Shown in pieces: positions 1 to 7,762 of a stretch of DNA of 56,871 nt. How positions within the stretch are numbered: position 1 is the first letter of the stretch; every line of letters starts with the position of its first letter. Under the pieces are notes generated by a model, which worked only from the letters and a program-made list of their open reading frames with translations, was not told the DNA's origin and did not search any database. Origin of the DNA: Prevotella disiens JCM 6334 = ATCC 29426 (lineage in GTDB: Bacteria; Bacteroidota; Bacteroidia; Bacteroidales; Bacteroidaceae); assembly GCF_000613345.1 (NCBI RefSeq), contig NZ_BAIS01000009.1:1-56871 (forward strand). Direction: 5' to 3'. The translations under genes and the position numbers were made by a program.

Positions 1-184
1 TTATAAGGGTACTGAAAATCAGACACTTAGCCAAATTTATTTAGTTGTGTTTTGTTAATCAACTCGCTCATTTTCAAACAATTATGTGATTATTAACAGA
101 GTATTGTTATAAAGTTCTTCATTGCAAATTTTGAGTGATTTAATTTTCGGAACGTGATAAATCACGCCCTAATAAGAAAGAAAA

Positions 185-226
185 GCATATAATCTATTGA
201 TTATTAGTAGATTATATGCAAATATA
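185..226 (-). promoter_or_regulatory. leftward -7 box with adjacent 12-bp hairpin
   Basis: CAAATATA at 219-226 reads TATATTTG on the minus strand, matching the Bacteroidetes -7 consensus TAnnTTTG. Immediately downstream on the minus strand is a perfect 12-bp inverted repeat (GCATATAATCTA at 185-196 against TAGATTATATGC at 208-219), so a transcript from here would begin close to a hairpin. No gene follows within the window; the target is off the left edge or is a small RNA. Confidence 0.35.
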
Positions 227-310
227 CCAACTATAAACGCCATTAAGAAAAATGGAAATTTTGACCAATCTGTATCTTTCTGAAAATCAACAAGTTATAT
301 ATTGTGTTTT

Positions 311-386
311 CAAACCTATTGTTTGGTATTTCAAAACAATAGGTTTTGTGGTTCAAAATAGGCTCTTTTAAGCTCCAAAACAATAG
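311..386. repeat. dispersed intergenic palindrome, copy 1
   Basis: CCTATTGTTT (315-324) pairs perfectly with AAACAATAGG (334-343). This is followed by TTCAAAATAGGCTCTTTT (352-369) and then CAAAACAATAG (376-386). The same module order recurs at 18715-18786 and, degenerate, at 12034-12109, 27455-27508 and 40343-40400. It lies upstream of the ATPase gene and is not placed to terminate any visible gene. Confidence 0.7.
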
Positions 387-561
387 ATTAAAAAAACGCA
401 ATAATTTTCCATTGTTCTATATTTCCTATTATCTAAATGTTTCATGGGTAACGGAAAATTGATGAAAGGACAAAGTTTGAAAAGTTATTTGTTATTTACG
501 GAATTAAAAACCTTGAATAGCAAAACTTTATAATAAGTTTTCATGGTTCAAAAAAAATATC

Positions 562-569
562 TAACTTTG
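562..569 (+). promoter_or_regulatory. promoter -7 box for the ATPase/nuclease pair
   Basis: TAACTTTG matches the Bacteroidetes TAnnTTTG -7 consensus. It lies 63 bases before the ATPase start codon, leaving a leader of roughly 55 bases. A purine-rich AAGGAAG just before the ATG at 633 can serve as ribosome-binding sequence. Confidence 0.55.
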
Positions 570-632
570 TGAAATGAATCTGTAAAAAACTTTGAATTCA
601 TTTATAGATTTGATAAATCAGCAAGGAAGAAA

Positions 633-1856
633 ATGGGAAATCAAGAAAAGTTAATTATTAAGACGTTTGGTCCGATTCAAAATGCAGAAGTTATTTTCAA
701 CAAAGTAACTATATTTGTTGGTGAGCAAGGAGTGGGAAAGAGTACAATTGTAAAACTTTATTCACTATTTACATGGTTGGAAAAAGCCATAACACGCCAT
801 CAAGTTAAGATTTCAGACCTTGAAAAACCAGCACGTTTTAAGAATAAATACTGTCTTTACAATAATCTTTCATCGCTGTTTAAAGACGAAACCGAAATAA
901 CTTTTCATGGTTTACACTATTGCTTTACTTACGAAAAAGGTGGAATTAACATTACAGAAAATAAAGAAAACACTGATGATTTCAACCTTGCAAAGGTAAT
1001 GTATGTGCCTGCAGAACGCAATATATTAGGTAGCATTGACCACCCATCTTATTTAAAAGGGCTGCCCCCTGCTTTATTTACGTTTTTAGAGGAATATGAT
1101 AAAGCAAAAAATGCATTGAAAACAGGTTTTGAATTGCCTTTCAACAATACTTTTTTTGAGTATGATGCACTCAACGATATGCCTAAAATTCGTAACAATG
1201 ATTACGAAATAAAGTTGTCAGAAGCATCAAGTGGTTTTCAATCAACTTTGCCTTTATTGCTGGTTTCAAAGCATATATCAGATATGGTGTTCGACCGTTC
1301 AAAGAGTTCTGAATTGACAGAAACAGAAAAGAAAACTTTGAAGAGGGAGGTAGAAAAAATAATGGGGAACGAAAATCTGACAGAAGAAGTGAAGGTAGCG
1401 TCGTTAAAGTCACTTTCGGCTAAATATAAGTATTCTCGTTTTTTGAATATTGTCGAAGAGCCAGAGTTAAATTTGTATCCTACCTCGCAACGAAACGTAT
1501 TGATTCGACTGATAGAAGATGCTAAGAAGATGGAAAACAATAAGTTGGTTATGACAACGCATAGCCCTTACGTTATAAATTATCTAACTATTTTTGTAAA
1601 AGCAGCACAGTTGGCAAAGCAAATAAAAAAGGATAAATGGTTGAAAGAAGTGGAAAAGATAGTACCATTAAAGGCTCATTTGTGTTCTTCAGAACTTGTC
1701 ATTTTTCAAGTATCTAATGGTAGAGTTGAGCAATTAGCAAGTTCAGAGGGTATTCCGTCTGATGCAAATTTCTTAAATGAAATGTTGCAAGTTACAAATG
1801 ACGATTTTGACCGCCTTTTAGAGATAGAAGAAGAGATTGAAAATGGAAACAATTAA
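633..1856 (+). CDS. AAA family ATPase (ABC/SMC-like, OLD-type ATPase head)
   Basis: Predicted cytoplasmic ATPase of 407 residues. Seen: a Walker A loop G30-EQGVGKS-T38, an ABC-type signature near residue 197 (SEASSGFQS), a Walker B with two acidic residues near 270 (FLNIVEEPELNL) and a switch histidine near 307 (MTTHSPY). This layout is that of ABC/SMC-like ATPases found in OLD-family and many anti-phage proteins. No C-terminal TOPRIM nuclease domain is visible; the protein ends about 100 residues after Walker B. The next gene overlaps it by 14 bases and looks like a small nuclease, so the two probably act together. Function in phage defence is inference. It has its own promoter at 562-569 and sits beside housekeeping genes comEC and truA, as inserted defence modules often do. 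Confidence 0.8.
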   Translation: MGNQEKLIIKTFGPIQNAEVIFNKVTIFVGEQGVGKSTIVKLYSLFTWLEKAITRHQVKISDLEKPARFKNKYCLYNNLSSLFKDETEITFHGLHYCFTYEKGGINITENKENTDDFNLAKVMYVPAERNILGSIDHPSYLKGLPPALFTFLEEYDKAKNALKTGFELPFNNTFFEYDALNDMPKIRNNDYEIKLSEASSGFQSTLPLLLVSKHISDMVFDRSKSSELTETEKKTLKREVEKIMGNENLTEEVKVASLKSLSAKYKYSRFLNIVEEPELNLYPTSQRNVLIRLIEDAKKMENNKLVMTTHSPYVINYLTIFVKAAQLAKQIKKDKWLKEVEKIVPLKAHLCSSELVIFQVSNGRVEQLASSEGIPSDANFLNEMLQVTNDDFDRLLEIEEEIENGNN

Positions 1857-2349
1857 CTTTTTCAAAGACGAGGAAAAGATTGAAGAAAAATGTTTTGGTT
1901 TGTGCGATGATTTTGATGAACAAGCCAAAACACCAGCTTATTGCAGCATAAATCTTGAAGAAAAGGAAAATTGGATAGCTACAGTAAGCAACAAAACAGA
2001 TAATAGCATAGCCTTTATTGCTGTTGATAACAAAATAGAATTACGGAGGGCGAATGGCGAAATGGATTATCGCTGTGATGCAATGCTGCATAATGAGGAT
2101 TACATTGTATTTGTAGAATTGAAAAATCAACGTGAAAATTGGATAAAACATGCAGTGGAAGACCAACTATTATCAACGATTAATGCCTTTAAAAACGCAC
2201 AAGATATAACCCAATTTAAGCACAAAGTAGCCTACGCTTGCAATAAAAAGCAACCCAAATTTGCGGTTAGCCATAAGCAATACATGAATGATTTTAAACG
2301 AAAAAATAATGTTCGATTGATTATTAGCAATGAAATAACACTGAAGTAA
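1843..2349 (+). CDS. putative PD-(D/E)XK-like nuclease, partner of ATPase
   Basis: A 168-residue soluble protein. The ATG at 1843 is preferred over a TTG two codons upstream; it overlaps the ATPase gene by 14 bases, implying translational coupling. I do not recognise a named family. The segment around residues 77-96 (RCDAMLHNEDYIVFVELKNQ) has an Asp (D79) followed by a beta-strand-like run and E92-x-K94, the pattern of the PD-(D/E)XK nuclease core, and a Gln in the following predicted helix (EDQLLSTI) fits the same fold. If right, the protein would be the effector of the upstream ATPase. The motif assignment is by eye only; alternatives are a non-catalytic restriction-endonuclease-like domain or an unrelated fold. 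Confidence 0.65.
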   Translation: METINFFKDEEKIEEKCFGLCDDFDEQAKTPAYCSINLEEKENWIATVSNKTDNSIAFIAVDNKIELRRANGEMDYRCDAMLHNEDYIVFVELKNQRENWIKHAVEDQLLSTINAFKNAQDITQFKHKVAYACNKKQPKFAVSHKQYMNDFKRKNNVRLIISNEITLK

Positions 2350-2360
2350 TACTACTTTAC

Positions 2361-3914
2361 ATGATGCAAAGTAATGTCTTGAACATGAATCCCTTAGTAA
2401 AAATCGTTGTTACCCTTATCGGTGGCATGGCGGTTGGGCGTTATACGATGGGCATAATGTCGGACGTTTCATGGTTGGTGGTGGCTATTTTCGGATTGGG
2501 GATTGTTGGTCTTAGTAAACGAAATCGTTGGTTGCAGAGTGGGGGAGTATTGATTTCTGTGGCTGCTGTGGGAGGTTTGCTCATGATGCAAGCTGAAAAA
2601 AAGATGTTGCAAACCATTCCCGAAGGCGAAAAACTATACGATGCGGTGTTATTGTCTGAACCAGTGAAGCATGGAAAGGTCATCATGACCGATTTAGCAG
2701 TGCAGACCAACAACGGAAACATCAAAGTGAAAGCGTCAATTCTTTGCGACACGCTTACGGAACGCTATAAACGATTGCACGTAGGCGACGGTATTACGGC
2801 TTATTCAGCATTGGAAAAACCTATCAATTTTGCTGATTCACAGTTCGATTATGTCCGTTGGCTGCGCGCTCATGGCTACTATGCTAATACGTTTATTTAT
2901 TATCGAAATTGGCAAAAAGCAGCAATCGACTTGTCGTTTCTGAGTTATGTAGACAGAACAATGATAGAATTGAAGCGCATCAAACGACAATGTGTGGAAA
3001 CTTACACCCACGTTGGTCTCAGTGGAGAGGCTGCTGCGGTGGCAATAGCGATGACGTTGGGCGATAAAAGTTTGATAAATAAAGACTTAAAAGACGATTA
3101 TTCCATTTCTGGAGCCAGCCATGTGTTGGCACTTTCGGGCTTGCATCTTGGCATTATTTACGTTTTTCTTATCTTTGCATTTAATCTTTGCAAAGGCATT
3201 CCTTACCTTTATGTGCTACATCGTTATCGGGTGGGCGAGTTGTTTGCCATGCTTTTCATTTGGATTTATGCCTTGTTGGTCGATTTTTCTCCCTCCGTAG
3301 TGCGCTCGGCCACCATGCTTACCATTTATTTCTTTGTTCGTTTGCTCAATCGGGATAAGTTTTCGCTCAACACTTTGGCATTGACGGCAATCATTATGTT
3401 GGTGGTTAATCCGCTGAACTTGTGGGATATAGGTTTCCAATTGTCGTTTATAGCTGTGCTTTTCATACTCCTTTTCTCTCCATTGATTTATGGAATAGTA
3501 CCGAGAAAACGCTTACAAAGGTTTTGGATTTTGCGTTGGGTGTGGGGATTGGTAACTGTTTCGGTGGCTGCACAAATAGGAACTGCACCATTAGTAGCCT
3601 ACTATTTTAGTCGGTTTAGTTGCTATTTTTTGCTTTCCAACTTCGTTGTTATCCCTTGTGCAACGCTCATTCTCTATGCTGCAGTATTGCTTTTCTTGTT
3701 CTCCTTTATCCCTGTTATACAAGCATTTATAGGTAATTTTATGCTTTTAACTATTCAATTTATGAACAATAGTTTGCATACCATCGCTCATTGGCAGGGG
3801 GCAAGCATAGAAAACTTACAACCTAATGAATTGCAAGTGGCTTTACTCTATTTCGTTATATTTTGTATCGGGTGGATATGGAGTTTTTTTGCCAATCGAA
3901 GCTATTTGAAATAA
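2361..3914 (+). CDS. comEC: ComEC/Rec2-family competence membrane protein
   Basis: Inner-membrane channel protein for transport of single-stranded DNA during natural transformation. The 517 residues contain several hydrophobic N-terminal segments, a soluble OB-like stretch (about 80-190) and the family hallmark SGASHVLALSGLHLGIIY at about 249-266, followed by a polytopic Competence domain. No metallo-beta-lactamase domain follows: the protein ends in a membrane segment and a short basic tail (FFANRSYLK), so this is a short form of the family. The ATG at 2361 is used; an internal ATG at 2385 (MNPLVK) is an equally plausible start. It begins 11 bases after the putative nuclease gene, and a truA promoter lies at its 3' end. 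Confidence 0.85.
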   Translation: MMQSNVLNMNPLVKIVVTLIGGMAVGRYTMGIMSDVSWLVVAIFGLGIVGLSKRNRWLQSGGVLISVAAVGGLLMMQAEKKMLQTIPEGEKLYDAVLLSEPVKHGKVIMTDLAVQTNNGNIKVKASILCDTLTERYKRLHVGDGITAYSALEKPINFADSQFDYVRWLRAHGYYANTFIYYRNWQKAAIDLSFLSYVDRTMIELKRIKRQCVETYTHVGLSGEAAAVAIAMTLGDKSLINKDLKDDYSISGASHVLALSGLHLGIIYVFLIFAFNLCKGIPYLYVLHRYRVGELFAMLFIWIYALLVDFSPSVVRSATMLTIYFFVRLLNRDKFSLNTLALTAIIMLVVNPLNLWDIGFQLSFIAVLFILLFSPLIYGIVPRKRLQRFWILRWVWGLVTVSVAAQIGTAPLVAYYFSRFSCYFLLSNFVVIPCATLILYAAVLLFLFSFIPVIQAFIGNFMLLTIQFMNNSLHTIAHWQGASIENLQPNELQVALLYFVIFCIGWIWSFFANRSYLK

Positions 3915-3921
3915 AAATCAT

Positions 3922-3929
3922 TATCTTTG
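3922..3929 (+). promoter_or_regulatory. promoter -7 box for truA
   Basis: TATCTTTG matches TAnnTTTG; TTTG at 3905-3908 may act as the -33 element. The box ends only nine bases before the chosen truA ATG (3939), so the predicted transcript would have an almost absent leader. Confidence 0.6.
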
Positions 3930-3938
3930 CAACCACTT

Positions 3939-4706
3939 ATGCAAAGGTACTTTATAAAATTCTCATACGACGGAACCAACTATCATGGTTGGCAAATTCA
4001 ACCCAACGGAATATCAGTTCAAGAAGTCTTAGAAAAGGCTTTATCAACGCTTTTGCGCACAAAAATGAGCGTAACAGGTGCTGGAAGAACAGATGCGGGG
4101 GTACATGCACGCTTAATGGTGGCACATTTCGATTGGGAAGCACCTATTAACGGACAACAATTGGCTTATAAATTGAACCGAATGTTGCCCCGTGATGTTT
4201 CGGTAATAAGCGTTGAGGCAGTTGAGAATGAACTTCATGCTCGTTTTTCAGCTACATCGCGCACTTACCATTACTATATGCATCATGGTCGCAACCCTTT
4301 TAGTCGTGCTTATTCCTGCGAAATGCCCTACGAATTAGACTTTGAACGTATGAACGAAGCAGCAAAATATTTGGTAGGTGAACGTGATTTTAAGTGTTTT
4401 TGCAAAGCTGGTGGCGATAATAAAACTACAATTTGTAACTTGACTGAGGCTGGTTGGCAGCGCTGTAATACAGAGATAGCGATTCATGAAGCCGAAAAAG
4501 CGGAAGAATGGTGTTTCGTTATTACTGCTAATCGTTTTCTTCGCAACATGGTTCGTGCCGTAGTTGGGACATTAGTAGAGGTGGGGCGTGGTCGTATTAC
4601 GATTGATGAGTTTCGCAAAATAGTAGATAATGGTACGCGAAGCGATGCTGGAGAGAGCATGCCAGGCAATGCTTTGTTCCTTTGGGACGTAACTTATCCA
4701 AAGTAA
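3939..4706 (+). CDS. truA: tRNA pseudouridine(38-40) synthase TruA
   Basis: Isomerises uridines at positions 38-40 in the anticodon arm of tRNAs. The 255-residue product has the family signatures FSYDGTNYHGWQIQ near the start, the catalytic-Asp motif GAGRTDAGVHA, the RTYHYY stretch, and the late FLRNMVRAVVGTLVEVG motif. Length is normal. The ATG at 3939 (MQRYFIKF) is preferred to a TTG at 3927 that falls inside the promoter box. It follows comEC by 24 bases but has its own promoter. Confidence 0.95.
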   Translation: MQRYFIKFSYDGTNYHGWQIQPNGISVQEVLEKALSTLLRTKMSVTGAGRTDAGVHARLMVAHFDWEAPINGQQLAYKLNRMLPRDVSVISVEAVENELHARFSATSRTYHYYMHHGRNPFSRAYSCEMPYELDFERMNEAAKYLVGERDFKCFCKAGGDNKTTICNLTEAGWQRCNTEIAIHEAEKAEEWCFVITANRFLRNMVRAVVGTLVEVGRGRITIDEFRKIVDNGTRSDAGESMPGNALFLWDVTYPK

Positions 4707-4747
4707 AAAGTGAAGTGTAAGTACCAATTAGGAACTTGCATAATTAG

Positions 4748-4918
4748 CAGACCCTAGTTACTGACATTGCTTCGCCAATATCAATCCACAACGATGTTAC
4801 CACTATTTACAACCTCAGCGGTATGAAAATATGGCAAGGTCAAACTGAAAAATATCAGCAAGTTTGGCAAACACTGCCTCGTGGCATTTATATTGTGAAT
4901 GGAAATAAGGAATTATAA
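4748..4918 (+). pseudogene. relic of a secreted-protein C-terminal domain
   Basis: An open stretch of 56 codons with no start codon in a sensible place and an in-frame stop immediately upstream (4745-4747). Its translation runs from DIASPISIHNDVTTIYNLSG through MKIWQGQ to LPRGIYIVNGNKEL and a stop. The pattern IYNLSG...LPRGIYIVNG is typical of the C-terminal sorting-like domain of secreted Bacteroidetes proteins. The rest of the gene is gone, so this is read as a 3' remnant left after deletion. Residue pattern is seen; the history is inferred. Confidence 0.6.
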
Positions 4919-4925
4919 AAAACAA

Positions 4926-4961
4926 AAATCCCACTGCTACAAAATGTGAGCAGTGGGATTT
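4926..4961 (-). terminator. terminator of hutI
   Basis: A 13-bp perfect inverted repeat (AAATCCCACTGCT against AGCAGTGGGATTT, 10-base loop) begins seven bases past the hutI stop. On the minus strand it is followed by TTGTTTTTT, giving a standard intrinsic terminator. Confidence 0.85.
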
Positions 4962-4967
4962 AAGTGT

Positions 4968-6212
4968 TTACATTGCATATTCTTCGCCTTTGAGGAATAC
5001 TCGGCGAATAATAGGTGTGGTGTAAGCGTAAGGAATAAAGTCGATTGAAGGGATTGGGTCGGTAATGTAGAAGTTGGCTACCTTACCTACGCTGATAGAA
5101 CCATATTCTTCGCTTAATCCCATGGCGCAAGCAGAGTTAATTGTTGCTGCGTTAATGGCTTCAGCTGGCATCAAACGCATCTTGATACATGCTAAAGAAA
5201 CTGCAAATTTCATGTCGCCCGATGGGGTAGAGCCTGGATTGTAGTCAGATGAAATTGCCATTGGTAAACCAGCATCAATCATCTTTCTACCTGGAGCAAA
5301 AGGCATATTAAGGAAGAAAGAAGTACCTGGTAATGCAGTTGGCATGGTTTCTGAATCTTTTAGCAACTCTATGTCGTGGTCGTCCATGGCTTCAAGGTGG
5401 TCTACAGAGAGTGCGTTACACTCAACGGCTACTTCAACACCGCCTGAAACAGCGAGTTCTTCGCCATGAATTTTACCACGAAGACCGTATTTTGCACCTG
5501 CTTGGAGCAAACGACGTGTTTCGTCAGGAGTAAAGAAACCTTCATCGCAGAATACATCAATGAACTCTGCAAGATTTTCTTTGGCTACTGCTGGCAACAT
5601 ATCGTTGATAATATGGTCTACATATTCAGCTTGACGACCAGCATATTCACGACCTACTGCGTGCGCACCAAGGAAATTGGCTACCACTTTTACAGGGGCT
5701 GTCTGTTTGATGCGGCGAATGACACGCAACATTTTTAGCTCGTCTTCAAGATTTAAGCCATAGCCACTCTTGATTTCCATTGCACCTGTTCCCTTGCGAA
5801 TGACTTCATCGACACGCTTCATAGCTTGTTCGTAAAGTTCATCTTCGGTTAATTCGTGCAAACGGTCGGCTGAATTGAGGATACCACCACCACGTTTTGC
5901 GATTTCTGCATAGCTCAATCCACGAATTTTATCTACAAATTCGCCCTCACGGCTGCCTGCATAAACCACATGGGTGTGAGAATCGCAGAAAGAAGGCATT
6001 ACTGTTCCGCCTTCAGCATCAACAACTAATGTATTTCTCTCAATTTGTGGCATATCAACACGTGAGCCGTATGACACAATTCGACCATCTTCAACGTATA
6101 AAAAAGCATTTTCAATGGTGTTTAGTTGTGCCATTTCAGCTCCTCGCAAGCATCGTTTACCTTCGTGTCCGATGCCTGCGAGAATGCCAATATTTGTGAT
6201 TAAAAGTTTCAT
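4968..6212 (-). CDS. hutI: imidazolonepropionase HutI
   Basis: Third step of histidine degradation: hydrolyses 4-imidazolone-5-propionate to N-formimino-L-glutamate in the cytoplasm. The 414-residue product shows the amidohydrolase metal site DSHTHVVYAG, the HutI stretches GGGILNSADRLHEL and KSGYGLNLEDELKM, the later metal-binding HGEELAVSGG and SVDHLEAMDDHD, and SSDYNPGSTPSG near the C terminus. Length matches the family. Its start overlaps the hutH stop by four bases, so hutH and hutI are translationally coupled and co-transcribed. Confidence 0.95.
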   Translation of the reverse strand: MKLLITNIGILAGIGHEGKRCLRGAEMAQLNTIENAFLYVEDGRIVSYGSRVDMPQIERNTLVVDAEGGTVMPSFCDSHTHVVYAGSREGEFVDKIRGLSYAEIAKRGGGILNSADRLHELTEDELYEQAMKRVDEVIRKGTGAMEIKSGYGLNLEDELKMLRVIRRIKQTAPVKVVANFLGAHAVGREYAGRQAEYVDHIINDMLPAVAKENLAEFIDVFCDEGFFTPDETRRLLQAGAKYGLRGKIHGEELAVSGGVEVAVECNALSVDHLEAMDDHDIELLKDSETMPTALPGTSFFLNMPFAPGRKMIDAGLPMAISSDYNPGSTPSGDMKFAVSLACIKMRLMPAEAINAATINSACAMGLSEEYGSISVGKVANFYITDPIPSIDFIPYAYTTPIIRRVFLKGEEYAM

Positions 6213-7684
6213 TTGCGGAGGAAATCTACTGACTTAGCGATGTGTGGAGCCATGAATTGGTCGTTTTCAACGAATGGTACCACCTTGCGATAAGCTTCGA
6301 AAATAGCTTCGATTGCTGGAGAAGACTTCAATGGACGGCGGAATTCAAGTGCCTGTGCTGCATTGAAAAGTTCGATAGCGAGTACACGCTCTGTATTCAG
6401 TACTACTTGATAGAGCTTTGTAGCTGCGTTCGCACCCATGCTGACGTGGTCTTCCTGTCCTTGTGAAGAAGGAATGCTGTCGGCAGAAGCAGGTGTACAG
6501 TACATTTTGCTTTGGCTTACGATAGAAGCTGCGGTATATTGTGGAATCATAAAACCGCTGTTTACGCCTGGTTTAGCTACTAAGAAACTTGGAAGGTCGC
6601 GTGTACCAGATACCAATTTATAGATACGGCGTTCTGAAATATTGCTCAATTCGCAAAGAGCGATAGCGAGAAAGTCCATTGGCTGAGCGATAGGTTCGCC
6701 ATGGAAGTTACCAGCAGAGATAACCAAATCTTCGTCAGGACAAACAGTTGGGTTGTCAGTAGCTGCGTTTACTTCAATGTCAATTACTGATTTAACGTAA
6801 CGGATAGTATCCTTTGAAGCACCATGAACCTGTGGCATACAACGGAAAGAGTAAGGGTCTTGTACGTTTACCTTAGGTTGCTTGATGAGTTCGCTACCTT
6901 CGAGCAATTCACGAATACGTGCTGCTGTTTCTATTTGACCTTGGTGAGGGCGAACAGCGTGTACTGCGTGTGTGAAAGGTTCTATTCTACCATCGTAAGC
7001 CTCTAAAGACATGGTACCAATCTTGTCTGCCCAGTCGCTCAAACGTTGAGCTTGGAGCAAGCACCAAACTGCAAATGAATTCATGTTTTGAGTACCATTG
7101 AGGAGCGCAAGACCTTCTTTAGAAACGAGTTGGATAGGTTGCCAGTTCATCTTCTTCAACATTTCTTCGCCTGAAATAACCTCGCCGTTCATTTCAACGC
7201 TACCAATGCCTAAGAGTGGCAAGCAGAGGTGAGCCAAAGGAACAAGGTCGCCAGATGCACCAAGTGAACCTTGCATGTAAACAACTGGGTAAATATCGTT
7301 GTTGAAGAAATCAATCAAACGTTCAACAGTTACCAATTGGCAACCTGAGAAACCATAGCTCAAAGATTGAATCTTGAGTAACAACATGATTTTAACGATT
7401 TCGTTAGGTACTCTATCACCTACACCACAAGCGTGAGACATCATCAAATTCTTTTGAAGGTCAGAGAGTTGTTGCTTGTCGATAGAGATTTTGCACAATG
7501 AACCGAAACCTGTTGTTACACCATAGATAGGTTTGTCTGAAGTTTCGATTTTCTTATCCAAATATTCACGGCAACGAACAATGCGATTACGAGCATCGTC
7601 AGAAAGTTCAAGCTTAATATTGTTGTCGATAATTTCGCCAATTCTTTCGATTGAAAGATGTTCGGCACTAATCTTATGTGTCAT
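6209..7684 (-). CDS. hutH: histidine ammonia-lyase HutH
   Basis: First step of histidine degradation: non-oxidative deamination of L-histidine to trans-urocanate. The 491-residue protein has the Ala-Ser-Gly triad that cyclises to the MIO prosthetic group (A143-S144-G145 in QGSLGASGDLVPL), the YGVTTGFGSL motif near residue 54 and GLALLNGTQNMNSF. Full length. It lies downstream of hutU across a 78-base gap containing a hairpin, and overlaps hutI by four bases. Confidence 0.95.
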   Translation of the reverse strand: MTHKISAEHLSIERIGEIIDNNIKLELSDDARNRIVRCREYLDKKIETSDKPIYGVTTGFGSLCKISIDKQQLSDLQKNLMMSHACGVGDRVPNEIVKIMLLLKIQSLSYGFSGCQLVTVERLIDFFNNDIYPVVYMQGSLGASGDLVPLAHLCLPLLGIGSVEMNGEVISGEEMLKKMNWQPIQLVSKEGLALLNGTQNMNSFAVWCLLQAQRLSDWADKIGTMSLEAYDGRIEPFTHAVHAVRPHQGQIETAARIRELLEGSELIKQPKVNVQDPYSFRCMPQVHGASKDTIRYVKSVIDIEVNAATDNPTVCPDEDLVISAGNFHGEPIAQPMDFLAIALCELSNISERRIYKLVSGTRDLPSFLVAKPGVNSGFMIPQYTAASIVSQSKMYCTPASADSIPSSQGQEDHVSMGANAATKLYQVVLNTERVLAIELFNAAQALEFRRPLKSSPAIEAIFEAYRKVVPFVENDQFMAPHIAKSVDFLRK

Positions 7685-7722
7685 AATTTTATTTTAAAAG
7701 TTAACTTGTTATTAAATGAAAA

Positions 7723-7756
7723 TTCACAGATAGAGTTTTGAAACCCTATCTGTGAA
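7723..7756 (-). terminator. hairpin between hutU and hutH
   Basis: TTCACAGATAG (7723-7733) pairs with CTATCTGTGAA (7746-7756), 11 bp; on the minus strand it is followed by TTTTC. It could terminate part of the hutU transcript or act as an intercistronic processing or stability hairpin that sets different hutU and hutH levels. The T tract is short, so complete termination is doubtful. Confidence 0.6.
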
Positions 7757-7762
7757 TAAATT

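Larger units (their letters stand above)
1..632. other. gene-free left edge
   Basis: No coding region is supported. The stretch is very AT-rich. It holds a short palindrome (CGTGATAAATCACG, 153-166), a 12-bp hairpin next to a leftward promoter-like box, one copy of the dispersed intergenic palindrome (311-386) and a rightward promoter box for the ATPase gene. All in-frame stretches are short and broken by stops. Confidence 0.6.
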
